This document shows positions 1-7,792 of a stretch of DNA of 18,754 bases, piece by piece. The notes below the pieces were generated by a model, which was not told the DNA's origin, made no database searches, and saw only the letters and a program-made list of their open reading frames with translations. The position numbers and the translations under genes were made by a program. Source of the stretch: Planctomycetota bacterium (lineage in GTDB: Bacteria; Planctomycetota; Phycisphaerae; Tepidisphaerales; Tepidisphaeraceae); assembly GCA_023417885.1 (NCBI GenBank), contig JAEZED010000088.1:1-18754 (forward strand). Direction: 5' to 3'. How positions within the stretch are numbered: position 1 is the stretch's first letter; the number at the start of each line of letters is the position of its first letter.

Positions 1-18
1 ATATCGGGCAGTCACACG

Positions 19-42
19 GCCGCGACCTGGTAAGGTCGCGGC
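19..42. repeat. Perfect 9-bp inverted repeat (GCCGCGACC / GGTCGCGGC)
   Basis: The two 9-base arms at 19-27 and 34-42 are perfectly complementary and enclose a 6-base loop. The GCCGCG...CGCGGC arms resemble those of the palindromes at 16865-16952, which suggests a family of GC-rich intergenic repeats in this genome. It could be the terminator of a gene to the left, but it has no following T-run. Confidence 0.6.
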
Positions 43-113
43 TACGTCCATGTGGATGTCGTTCTGCACAGCGCGGGTGACACTTTGTAGCACGGGAGGG
101 CGGGCAGGCGGAA

Positions 114-119
114 TATCGT
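114..119 (+). promoter_or_regulatory. Possible -10 element (TATCGT) for the DUF4149-type gene
   Basis: TATCGT fits the TANNNT form and lies 21 bases before the start codon at 141. A leader of about 15 nt would leave room for the GGAG Shine-Dalgarno at 132-135. No convincing -35 box is visible, so this is tentative. Confidence 0.25.
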
Positions 120-140
120 CGGACCACGTTCGGAGCGACC

Positions 141-605
141 ATGTTCAAACGCCTTCTCCCGGGCGCGACGCGCCTGCTGCTGCTGGTGGTCCTGGCCCTC
201 TGGCTCGGCGGGCTCATCTGCCTGTTCATCTCGGTGTCGGCGCTGTTCGTGCACGACCGCTCGACGGCCAACGTCGCGGCGCCGGTGCTCTTCCATGTCT
301 TTGACATCTACCAGCGCTTCCTCGCGGGCGGATCGCTGGCGCTCGCGGTGCTGCTGCTCTGGCTGCGCCCGGGATTCGGCGCGTGGGCAAGCTTCGCCTG
401 CACGGCGGTGGCGTCGCTGCTGGCGGCGACGATCGCGCTCTACGTCATGCCGGAGCTGGAGTCGCTGCTGCGCGAGAACATCGCCGACAAGGCCCGCTTC
501 GACGCGATGCACAACCTCTCCGAGCAGGTCTACACCGCGGCGGCGCTGCTGGTGTTCGCGGCGTTCCTGTCGGTGGCCCTTGCCCGCCCGACCGCGGGGA
601 AATGA
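141..605 (+). CDS. DUF4149/TMEM205-like four-helix membrane protein
   Basis: The 154-residue protein is almost entirely hydrophobic, with predicted membrane segments near residues 10-34, 48-74, 82-103 and 130-148. The first helix carries a WLGG motif. The stretch before the last helix contains F-x-x-x-H-N-L-S (residues 120-127), matching the F..xH..S pattern I associate with DUF4149/TMEM205-like proteins. The length fits that family, whose biochemical role is not established. The ATG at 141 is supported by GGAG at 132-135, five bases upstream. The gene converges on the DUF1080 gene, with a hairpin between them. The family call rests on motif memory and is moderately secure. The membrane nature is directly visible. 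Confidence 0.75.
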   Translation: MFKRLLPGATRLLLLVVLALWLGGLICLFISVSALFVHDRSTANVAAPVLFHVFDIYQRFLAGGSLALAVLLLWLRPGFGAWASFACTAVASLLAATIALYVMPELESLLRENIADKARFDAMHNLSEQVYTAAALLVFAAFLSVALARPTAGK

Positions 606-626
606 GGCGCCGCAGTAGCACCCGCC

Positions 627-647
627 CGCTCTCCCCGACAGAGAGCG
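627..647. terminator. Hairpin between convergent genes, probable bidirectional terminator
   Basis: CGCTCTC (627-633) pairs perfectly with GAGAGCG (641-647) around a 7-base loop. It lies in the 54-bp gap between two convergent genes. No T-run follows, so termination is inferred from position and structure. Confidence 0.45.
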
Positions 648-659
648 CGGCAGACGCGA

Positions 660-2063
660 TCAGTCGCCCTGCGCCTCCCGTGGCGTGCGGATGCGGAGGT
701 TGCGCCAGCGGACGTCGATGGGGTCCTGGCGGTCGCCGACGCCGTGCACCTGGAGGGCGATGAACCCCTCGGGGCGCAGGTCATCCATCAGCCGGGCGCA
801 GGAGACGCCGTTGACGAACGTCTCGATCACCGGCCCGCGGCAGACGATGCGGTAGGTGTTCCACTCGTTCGGCCGGAAGGCCTGGCGCGAGCGCGTCTCG
901 GCATACAGCGGAAAGAGCCAGCCGCGGCCCGCTTCGTCGTAGACCCCGCCGGCCCAGTTGCGGTTGCCGTCGTGCTCGATCTCCGCCTGGTAGCCGGTGA
1001 CGCGGGCATCGCGGTCGGTCGAGCCGTCCTGCGTGGTGGAGCGGAACTGGATGCCGCTGTTCATCTCCGGGTGGGCCTTCACCTCCAGCTCGAGCTCGAA
1101 GTCGCCGAACGTCTCCTTCGTGGCGAGGAACGTGTTGGGCGTGTTGGGAACGCTGGTGCCGAGGATCTCGCCGTTCTCGACCGTGAACTTCGCCTGCCCG
1201 CCGAGCACCTGCCAGGCGGAGAGATCCTCGTCCACGTCGAGCGTGCGCCACTCCCCCATCCGGCCGCGCGACGGCTCCAGCGGGGCCACCCAGACATTGC
1301 GGTAGCGCACCGGGCCCTCCGCGTCGGTGGTATGCGCCTGGAGCAGCAGCGGGCCGACCTGGATGTCGCCCGCGGGCCGCGCCGCCTCGCCACCGGCGAC
1401 CGCGCCGCCCGTGGGGCCGGGCAGCTCCACGTCGTCGTGGATCATCCGGCCGTTCCACAGGACCGTCACCCGCGCGTTCTCCACCTTCTCGCCATCGCGG
1501 AAGCGCGGCGCGCGGAACCAGATGTCATAGCTCTGCCACGTCCCGGGCCCGGTGCTGGCGTTGACGTCGGCCGCCTTCACGCGGTAGATGCCGCCCGCCT
1601 CGTTGTCGGCGGGGGCCTCGCGGCCGCGCGGCGTGCCGAGCACCTGGATCTCGTATCGCCCCTGGAGGTAGACGCCGCTGTTGCCGGCCATCTGTCCCTC
1701 GCCCCCGGGGGGGCTCAGCCACTCCACGTGCAGGCGATGATCGCCGAAGCTGGCGCGCGTGAGCAGGTCGCCGTCCTCGACGGGCACCGGCACCTCGCGC
1801 CCGAGCCGCTCGATCGCCCCGATCGACAGGTTCGCCTCCGGCGGAGACTGCTTCGTGCGAACCCAGTGCGGCAGGGCGCCGTCGCCGATCAGCCTGACCG
1901 CGCCCCGCGCCGCCGACCCGCCCAGGCCGACGGCTTCGGCGGGATAGTCATTGCCTGCGAGCTTCACGGTCCGCTGCGCCTGCGCGGAGGCGCCGGCGGT
2001 GATTGCGAACAGGGCGAGCGCCATGGCTGCCACGAGTGGGAGGCGGATGCATCTTGAGGTCAT
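660..2063 (-). CDS. Secreted protein with two DUF1080 (3-keto-disaccharide hydrolase-like) domains
   Basis: The protein is 467 residues from the ATG at 2063. An N-terminal signal peptide (residues 1-27, ending ASA before QAQ) predicts export. The first DUF1080-like region, about residues 60-260, contains NSGVYLQGRYEIQVL. The second, about 270-460, contains the GEWRTLDV opening, a SGIQFRS strand, W-N-T-Y-R and GFIALQVHG, all typical of the family. DUF1080 proteins are concanavalin-like beta-sandwiches, and some hydrolyse 3-keto-glycosides. The substrate here cannot be read from sequence. The ATG at 2063 was chosen over an upstream in-frame start at 2186 because it begins a clean signal peptide. 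It also lies 6 bases after a TATAAC box, with no Shine-Dalgarno, so translation is probably leaderless. It is divergent from a sugar ABC importer, which fits release of sugars for uptake. Confidence 0.85.
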   Translation of the reverse strand: MTSRCIRLPLVAAMALALFAITAGASAQAQRTVKLAGNDYPAEAVGLGGSAARGAVRLIGDGALPHWVRTKQSPPEANLSIGAIERLGREVPVPVEDGDLLTRASFGDHRLHVEWLSPPGGEGQMAGNSGVYLQGRYEIQVLGTPRGREAPADNEAGGIYRVKAADVNASTGPGTWQSYDIWFRAPRFRDGEKVENARVTVLWNGRMIHDDVELPGPTGGAVAGGEAARPAGDIQVGPLLLQAHTTDAEGPVRYRNVWVAPLEPSRGRMGEWRTLDVDEDLSAWQVLGGQAKFTVENGEILGTSVPNTPNTFLATKETFGDFELELEVKAHPEMNSGIQFRSTTQDGSTDRDARVTGYQAEIEHDGNRNWAGGVYDEAGRGWLFPLYAETRSRQAFRPNEWNTYRIVCRGPVIETFVNGVSCARLMDDLRPEGFIALQVHGVGDRQDPIDVRWRNLRIRTPREAQGD

Positions 2064-2069
2064 TCCCGC

Positions 2070-2075
2070 GTTATA
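2070..2075 (-). promoter_or_regulatory. -10-like box TATAAC for the DUF1080 gene (leaderless)
   Basis: Read on the minus strand, TATAAC is followed by six bases (GCGGGA) and then the ATG at 2063. Transcription starting about 7 nt after the -10 would begin at the start codon. The 117-bp divergent region must also hold the promoter of the importer operon. The best candidate for that is the weak CACAAT at 2166-2171, 8 bases before the GTG at 2180. Confidence 0.4.
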
Positions 2076-2179
2076 GCCAACCTTCCGGAGCCCTGCCACG
2101 GCAGTCTTGCGTTCGCGCGGCGGGACGCGAGGCGCCGGCGGCGTTGCACCTGCGTCGCCGAGGCGCACAATGGGCGGGC

Positions 2180-4618
2180 GTGGCATTCAGGAAGCCGCCA
2201 TTTCGCCCGAATCAACTCCGCGTAGTCGTGTGCCTGTTGCTGTTGCTGTTGATGCTGGGGCTGCCTGCCGGGTGCGATCGTGCCGAGTCGACGCAAGCGA
2301 GCACCGAGACGCAAGAGATCCGGATGTGGGTGAACGAGCCGAACCACGGCCGCGATGCGGCACTGCGCGAGTGGGAGCGGCGAAACCCGGGCTGGCGGGT
2401 CATTCCCAGCTTCTACGGCGACGGGCGCGATGCGCAGAAGCTTCTGACGGCGGTGGCGGGGGGCGACCCGCCGCAGGTGGTGATCCAGGACCGGTTCACG
2501 GTGGGGCAGTTCGCCAGCCGCGGCGCCTTCATGGCGCTGGACGAGTTCCTGGAGAAGAGCGGCCTGTCGGGCGACGACTTCTACGCCAGCGCGTGGAACG
2601 AGGCGACCTACAAGGGAAGCGTTTACGCCATCCCGTACGACGTGGACGACCGGGCCCTCTACTACAACAAGCGCATACTCCGCGAGGCGGGGTTCGTGGA
2701 CGAGCAGGGGAACGCCGTCCCGCCGCGGACGTGGAGCGAGCTTCGCGAGTATGCCCAGGCGCTGACGAAGCGCGACGCGCGGGGACGCATCGTCCAGCTC
2801 GGCTTCGCGCCCAACTACGGCGACTCGTGGCTCTACATCTACGCCTGGCTCAACGGCGGGGAGTTCATGAGTCCCGACGGCCGCACCGTCACGCTCGGGG
2901 CGCCGGAGAATGTCGAGGCGTTGCGATTCATGGTGGAGCTATACGACCTGGTCGGCGGGATGGCGGAGGCGGAGGCGTTCGTCCGGGCCCACAACAACGA
3001 CCGCCGGCTCGATCCGTTCCTGATCGAGCAGGTGGCGATGAAGATCGACGGCAACTGGCAGCTGCGCAACATGGCGGAGCTGGCGCCGGACCTGGAGTTC
3101 GGCGTTGCGCCTCCGCCGGCGCCGGAGGGGCGCGAGCCGGTGACGTGGGGCGGCGGATACAGCTTCGTGATCCCGAAGAACGCCAGCAACGCCGGCAAGG
3201 CGTTCGAGCTGATCGAGTTTCTGGTCAGCGAGGAAGGCTTCCGCCTGATCGAGCAGGTGAACGCCCGCCATCGTGCGGCGCGGGGCTTCGGTTATGTGCC
3301 GATCATGAGCGCCCGCCCGGAGGTCAACGAGCGGATCCTCGGCGAGTTCATGAACACGGAGCAGGATGTTTCCGACTCCATCCGCGACGCGATGCCCGTC
3401 TTCGTCGATCTGATGGACGTGGCGCGCTACCGGCCCGTCACGCCGGTGGGGCAGCTCCTGTGGGACGAGCACGTGCGCGCCCTCGATGTCGCCGGGCGGC
3501 GCCACGAGGACCCGCAGCGCGTCCTCGACGAGGCGGCCGCGAAGGTGCAGGCCCGGCTCGACCGGCTTCTCGAGGAGGAGGCCGCCGCCGGCACGCGCAC
3601 CGAAGTGCCCTGGGTGCTCCTTTCCACGATCGTGGCCGTCGCGGGAATCGGGCTCATTGCTGGCTTCGCCTGGCTGCTGCATCGCCGGTATCCGCAGCCG
3701 ATTCACGCCGACGAGGCCCGCGCCGCGGCGGGTTTCCTCTCGCCGTGGCTGATCGGGTTCTTCCTGCTGCTCGCCGGGCCGATGGCGGCGTCGCTGGTCT
3801 TCAGCTTCTGCCGTTACGACGTGCTCCATCCGGCGACCTGGGTGGGCACGGCGAACTACCGCCGCCTGTTGGGTGATGAGCTGTTCTGGTATTCGCTCGC
3901 CAACACCGCGTACATGCTGCTGGCGGTGCCGTTGGGGCTCGTGATCGGGCTGGCGATCGCGCTGCTGCTGAACGCGGAGGTGCGCGGCGTGAAGGTCTAC
4001 CGCACGCTCTTCTATCTCCCCGCGATCATGCCGGTGGTGGCGGCGAGCATTCTCTGGATCTGGGTGCTGAACCCGACGAACGGCCTGGTGAACAGCACGA
4101 TCCGCCTGCTGCGGCTGGATGTCCTGCCGACGCTCGTGGGGCTGGAGCCGTTCGAGCCGCTCTGGCTGGCTAGCCCCTCCTGGTTCCTGGGGAGCAAGGC
4201 GGCGATCCTGCTCATGCTGCTGTGGGGCTCGGGAAGCGGGATGATCATCTGGCTCGCGGGCCTGAAGGGAATTCCGCGGCATCTCTACGAGGCCGCCCAG
4301 ATCGACGGCGCCGGCCCGATCCGCCGCTTCTTCGCGGTCACGCTGCCGATGCTCACGCCCTACATCTTCTTCAACCTAGTAATCGGCATCATCGGGATCA
4401 TGCAGATCTTCACGCCGGCATACGTGATGACGCCGAACGGCGAGCCGGCGGATTCGACGCTCTTCTACGCCTTCTACCTGTTCAACAGCGCCTTCCGCTA
4501 CTTCGAGATGGGATACGCCAGCGCGCTGGCCTGGGTGCTCCTGGTGATGATCCTCGCCCTCACACTGCTCCAGCTATGGGCGAGCAAGCGGTGGGTGCAC
4601 TACGAAGCCGTGGGATGA
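2180..4618 (+). CDS. ABC sugar importer: lipoprotein solute-binding domain fused to MalF-like permease
   Basis: The protein is 812 residues from a GTG start. The n-region AFRKPPFRPNQLR, a leucine-rich core and the lipobox LPAGC (Cys32) indicate a lipoprotein. Residues about 45-440 form a family-1 extracellular solute-binding domain, with typical phrases such as GDPPQVVIQD, YAIPYDVDDRALYYNK and WGGGYSFVIPKN. A linker rich in Glu and Ala leads to a membrane helix at about 476-500. From about 517 onward it is a MalF/UgpA-like permease. Its cytoplasmic EAA loop (Y-E-A-A-Q-I-D-G-A near 703-712) is the docking site for an ATPase. Binding proteins and permeases are normally separate, so this is a genuine fusion in one uninterrupted frame. 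The GTG at 2180 was preferred to the ATG at 2003 because the earlier segment looks like non-coding upstream sequence and would spoil the signal peptide. The second permease follows after 18 bp. Confidence 0.88.
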   Translation: MAFRKPPFRPNQLRVVVCLLLLLLMLGLPAGCDRAESTQASTETQEIRMWVNEPNHGRDAALREWERRNPGWRVIPSFYGDGRDAQKLLTAVAGGDPPQVVIQDRFTVGQFASRGAFMALDEFLEKSGLSGDDFYASAWNEATYKGSVYAIPYDVDDRALYYNKRILREAGFVDEQGNAVPPRTWSELREYAQALTKRDARGRIVQLGFAPNYGDSWLYIYAWLNGGEFMSPDGRTVTLGAPENVEALRFMVELYDLVGGMAEAEAFVRAHNNDRRLDPFLIEQVAMKIDGNWQLRNMAELAPDLEFGVAPPPAPEGREPVTWGGGYSFVIPKNASNAGKAFELIEFLVSEEGFRLIEQVNARHRAARGFGYVPIMSARPEVNERILGEFMNTEQDVSDSIRDAMPVFVDLMDVARYRPVTPVGQLLWDEHVRALDVAGRRHEDPQRVLDEAAAKVQARLDRLLEEEAAAGTRTEVPWVLLSTIVAVAGIGLIAGFAWLLHRRYPQPIHADEARAAAGFLSPWLIGFFLLLAGPMAASLVFSFCRYDVLHPATWVGTANYRRLLGDELFWYSLANTAYMLLAVPLGLVIGLAIALLLNAEVRGVKVYRTLFYLPAIMPVVAASILWIWVLNPTNGLVNSTIRLLRLDVLPTLVGLEPFEPLWLASPSWFLGSKAAILLMLLWGSGSGMIIWLAGLKGIPRHLYEAAQIDGAGPIRRFFAVTLPMLTPYIFFNLVIGIIGIMQIFTPAYVMTPNGEPADSTLFYAFYLFNSAFRYFEMGYASALAWVLLVMILALTLLQLWASKRWVHYEAVG

Positions 4619-4636
4619 CCCTCGCGGCGAACTTCG

Positions 4637-6154
4637 ATGAACCGACTGCTGCTCATCCTCCTGCTGACTGCCGAGGGCCTGGTGCTCGGGGTTCTGCTGA
4701 CGATGCTTGCGGGCATGCTGCCCACGGGGGGCGGCGGCGGGGGGTTGCTGGCGATGCTGATCTGGCTGACCGGCGTCAGCTTCGTGCTGTCGGCCGGGGT
4801 GACGATCGTCTTCCCGGAAGCGGCGCGACGCGTGGCGCGGCACGGGGCGCTGGTCGCGGGGTCCATCCTCTTCATGCTGCCGTTCCTCTGGCTCGTGGGG
4901 ACCAGCTTCAAGCAGCCGGAGGAGACACTGATCTTCCCGCCGCGCTGGCTCCCCGCGGCGGCGGCGGCGCCGGAGGAGTCGCCCTGGGAGGACGAGTCGG
5001 GCGTGCATGAAGTGATCCTGGGTACGCTGCACGTGCGCACGGCGGACGCCGTCGAAACGCCCGTCGCCGTGCAGTGGACCGCGCTAACGCCATCAGCTGA
5101 AGTGGCGGGGGATCGCCTCTCCTATGACTTTGCGTCCGCCAACGACGCCGCCGTCTCCGTGGAGTTCCCGCTGCCTGCCGGCGAGATCGAGGGGGTGCGG
5201 CTTCGCATGCGGCAGGACGACTCGTGGCACGCGGCGTCGGCGATCCTGGAGATCGGCGGGCGTCGCTACGACACGGGCGGCGCGCCGCTCTACCTGGGGG
5301 TGGACGGTTGGCGCGAGTGGTCGTTCCGGCTGCCCGATCCGAGGGCGCGGGACGAGCGGTTTCTCGGCGTCTGGCGCCTGCGCGACGCGGGCGCGTCGGA
5401 CGTGGCGGCGGGGCGGGCAAGGTTGACCTTCCGGGTCGATCAACTGGACGTGGTGCGTGCGACGCTGGCGCGCTGGACACAGAGCTACCGCGACGCGTGG
5501 TACGCGGACACGAACTGGGGCAACTACCTCTTCAACAGCGTCTACATCGTCGTGCTCAGCGTGATCGGGCAGATGCTGTCGTGCAGCATGGCGGCCTACG
5601 CCTTCAGCCGCCTGCGCTGGCCGGGACGCGAGGTGGTGTTCGGGCTCGTGCTGGCGACGATGATGCTGCCGACGATGGTGGTGATGGTGCCGCAGTTCCT
5701 GATCTACCGGTCGCTGGGCTGGTACAACACGCTGCTGCCGTTGTGGGTGCCGGCGTTCGTGGGCACGCCGTTCTTCATCTTCCTGCTGCGGCAGTTCATG
5801 CTCGGCGTGCCGCGCGAGCTGGAGGAGGCGGCGCGCATCGACGGCTGCGGCTGGTGGGGCATCTACTGGCGGATCATGCTCCCGCTGATGAAGCCGGCAT
5901 TGGCGGCGGTGGCCATCTTCACGTTCATGAACGCATGGAACGAGTTCATGGGCCCGCTGATCTACCTGAGCGACCAGCGCCTCTACCCGCTACCGCTGGG
6001 GCTGTTCGCATTCCGCGGCGCGCAGCAGTTTCAGTCCAACTTCAACATGCTGATGGCCGCCAGCACGCTGATGACCCTGCCCGTGATCGCGATCTTCTTC
6101 ATGGCACAGCGCTACTTCATCGAGGGCGTAACGCTGACGGGCATGAAGGGGTGA
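4637..6154 (+). CDS. ABC sugar importer: MalG-like permease with inserted periplasmic beta domain
   Basis: The protein is 505 residues, against the usual roughly 280 for MalG-type permeases. Two extra hydrophobic segments (about 3-28 and 36-59) precede the classical first helix at about 70-92 (LFMLPFLWLVGTSF). The usual short periplasmic loop is interrupted by about 180 residues (roughly 100-280). These alternate hydrophobic and polar residues in a beta-sandwich-like pattern, with ILEIGGRRYDTGG and DGWREWSFRLP resembling galactose-binding or jelly-roll modules. The permease resumes at YRDAWYADTNWGNYLFNSVY, and the EAA loop is L-E-E-A-A-R-I-D-G near 394-402, followed by FTFMNAWNEFMGPL. It forms the second membrane half of the importer whose first half lies 18 bp upstream. 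The role of the inserted domain, perhaps substrate capture or contact with the fused binding domain, is inferred. Confidence 0.87.
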   Translation: MNRLLLILLLTAEGLVLGVLLTMLAGMLPTGGGGGGLLAMLIWLTGVSFVLSAGVTIVFPEAARRVARHGALVAGSILFMLPFLWLVGTSFKQPEETLIFPPRWLPAAAAAPEESPWEDESGVHEVILGTLHVRTADAVETPVAVQWTALTPSAEVAGDRLSYDFASANDAAVSVEFPLPAGEIEGVRLRMRQDDSWHAASAILEIGGRRYDTGGAPLYLGVDGWREWSFRLPDPRARDERFLGVWRLRDAGASDVAAGRARLTFRVDQLDVVRATLARWTQSYRDAWYADTNWGNYLFNSVYIVVLSVIGQMLSCSMAAYAFSRLRWPGREVVFGLVLATMMLPTMVVMVPQFLIYRSLGWYNTLLPLWVPAFVGTPFFIFLLRQFMLGVPRELEEAARIDGCGWWGIYWRIMLPLMKPALAAVAIFTFMNAWNEFMGPLIYLSDQRLYPLPLGLFAFRGAQQFQSNFNMLMAASTLMTLPVIAIFFMAQRYFIEGVTLTGMKG

Positions 6155-6196
6155 ACTCAGGGGAAAGGCGAAGGGCGGAAGAAGACGGAAGGAGGA

Positions 6197-6240
6197 AGGA
6201 GGAAGCAAGCTCCCCCTCGAACTCCTAGCTTCTACCTCCT
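6197..6240. terminator. Imperfect hairpin between importer operon and GGDEF-EAL gene
   Basis: AGGAGG (6197-6202) pairs with CCTCCT (6235-6240), and AAGCT (6207-6211) pairs with AGCTT (6227-6231). Two more pairs lie between them, with one mismatch and one bulge, and the loop is 15 nt. It lies between two convergent genes and follows a strongly purine-rich run (about 6164-6209). A bidirectional terminator role is likely but inferred. Confidence 0.45.
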
Positions 6241-6254
6241 AACTTCACCGTCAC

Positions 6255-7715
6255 CTACGCACTCAGGCGCCAACGCGGGGGGCTCTGGATGAACTTCGAC
6301 GCCGCCGCGGCCGGCAGGGGGCGGGCGAAGAAGTGGCCCTGCGCGAAGTCGCAGTTCAGCCGCTCCACCTGCTCCATCTGCTGCGAGCACTCGATCCCCA
6401 CCACCACCACCTGCTTGCGCATCGCATGCGCCAGGCTCGTCATCGCCTGCACCACCGCCGACCAGTCGCGGTTGCTCTCGACGACGCTGGCCAGCGCCCG
6501 GTCGATCTTGACGACATCCACCGGCAGGCGGCTCATCTCCACCAGCGACAGCGGCTCGGTTCCGAAATCGTCCACGCAGATCTCCACCCCCGGCTCGCGA
6601 AGCCGCTGCAGCGCCCCCCACGTCTCGGTCCGCCGCTGCACGCAGCCGAGCTTCAGTTCCAGCTTCAGCAGCTCCGCGGGAAGCTGCTGCGCCTCGAGCG
6701 TCGTCAGCACCTCGTCGGCGAAGGCGGGATCCTCGAGCTGCCGGCCGGAGATGTTCACGCTCCCCCACACGCGCGCCTCAGTAGCCAGCGACTGGTTCCA
6801 GCGACGCACCTGCCTGATCACCTGGTCCAGCACCCATCGCTGGATCGGCATGATCAGGCCCGTCTGCTCCGCCACCGTGATGAACTCCGCCGGCCCGATC
6901 GCCTCCCCCATGCGGTGCCACCGGAGCAGCGCCTCGAACCCCCTCACCCGCGCCTCCTTCAGGCAGACGATCGGCTGATACACCACCTCCAGCTCCTGCC
7001 GGTCCAGCGCCTCGTGCAGCGCGTCCTCCAGCGACTGCCGGCGCCTGGCGGCCGCCTGCATTCCGCCGTCGTACAGCGCGTGGCCGCCCTTGCCGTTGGT
7101 CTTGGCGCCGTACATCGCCGCGTCCGCCTCGCGCAGCAGGTCGGCCACGGCCAGGTTCGCGCCGCGGCCGAGGCTGATGCCCATGCTCGTGGTGATCGCA
7201 AGCTCGCGCCCCGGGAGCCTGATCGGCTCGGCGAGGTGATGCTGGAGGCGCTGGGCGACGTGCAGGATGTCCTCAGTCTTCGCCACGCCGTCGAGCACGA
7301 CGACGAACTCGTCTCCGCCCAGCCGCGCCGAGCCGTCGATGCGCTCGGCGGCCGGGACGCCGTTGTCGGAGCGGCTGACGGTGTCCAGCCCGCGAAGCGA
7401 TCGGTTGAGGCGCCTGGCCGTCTCGAGGAGGACGGCGTCCCCCACCTCGTGCCCGAAGCTGTCGTTGATGAACTTGAAGTCGTCGATGTCGAGGAAGAGC
7501 ACTGCGAAGCAGTAGTCCTCCTCGCGGGCGGCGCGGGCGACGCAGCGCTCCAGCCGATCCATGAGCAGCGCCCGGTTCGGGAGGCTCGTCAGCGTGTCGT
7601 GCAGCGCGCTGTGGCGCAGTCGCCTGGCGTTACGACGCTGGCGATCCAACGCCCTGCGCAGCTTTCGATTCTGCTCCTTGAGCCGCCGGATTCGTTCCTG
7701 CGCGCGGTCGTCCAT
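6255..7715 (-). CDS. GGDEF-EAL protein with intact GGDEF and degenerate EAL domain
   Basis: The protein is 486 residues and has no membrane segment. A basic coiled-coil-like N-terminus (1-36) is followed by a GGDEF domain (about 37-218), with HDTLTSLPNRA, FLDIDDFKFINDSFGH and GGDEF at 133-137. This half should be able to make c-di-GMP. An RxxD (R108-D111) is separated from GGDEF by about 16 extra residues (112-131), so a normal inhibitory site is doubtful. The EAL domain (about 228-475) keeps EAL (261-263), N321, E353, D382/D383, K403 and Q459. However, the usual L-T-E reads K-L-G (355-357) and the usual E-G-V-E reads V-G-I-E (439-442). Phosphodiesterase activity is therefore probably lost, leaving a binding or regulatory role. 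GGGAGG lies just before the ATG. It follows the phosphorylase gene by 77 bp on the same strand. Confidence 0.9.
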   Translation of the reverse strand: MDDRAQERIRRLKEQNRKLRRALDRQRRNARRLRHSALHDTLTSLPNRALLMDRLERCVARAAREEDYCFAVLFLDIDDFKFINDSFGHEVGDAVLLETARRLNRSLRGLDTVSRSDNGVPAAERIDGSARLGGDEFVVVLDGVAKTEDILHVAQRLQHHLAEPIRLPGRELAITTSMGISLGRGANLAVADLLREADAAMYGAKTNGKGGHALYDGGMQAAARRRQSLEDALHEALDRQELEVVYQPIVCLKEARVRGFEALLRWHRMGEAIGPAEFITVAEQTGLIMPIQRWVLDQVIRQVRRWNQSLATEARVWGSVNISGRQLEDPAFADEVLTTLEAQQLPAELLKLELKLGCVQRRTETWGALQRLREPGVEICVDDFGTEPLSLVEMSRLPVDVVKIDRALASVVESNRDWSAVVQAMTSLAHAMRKQVVVVGIECSQQMEQVERLNCDFAQGHFFARPLPAAAASKFIQSPPRWRLSA

Positions 7716-7792
7716 AAACCTCCCGTTCGTGATCGGCCCATGCGGCCGCTCACTGAATCGGGTGATCCTCCCGCGGCGTTACCGGACGCGGC

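Noticed and set aside
744..2057. Long plus-strand open frame opposite the DUF1080 gene
   Set aside because: The product is low-complexity and Arg/Ala/Val/Leu-rich without family motifs. High GC keeps antisense frames open, and the minus-strand gene has a signal peptide and domain motifs.
2003..2179. Extension of the importer gene to an ATG at 2003
   Set aside because: It would overlap the divergent DUF1080 gene and its promoter and place 59 non-conserved residues before the lipoprotein signal. The GTG at 2180 gives a proper signal peptide.
2939..4282. Long minus-strand open frame opposite the fused binding protein/permease
   Set aside because: It is rich in Arg, Gln and His with no recognisable domain. 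The plus strand encodes well-conserved transporter motifs throughout.
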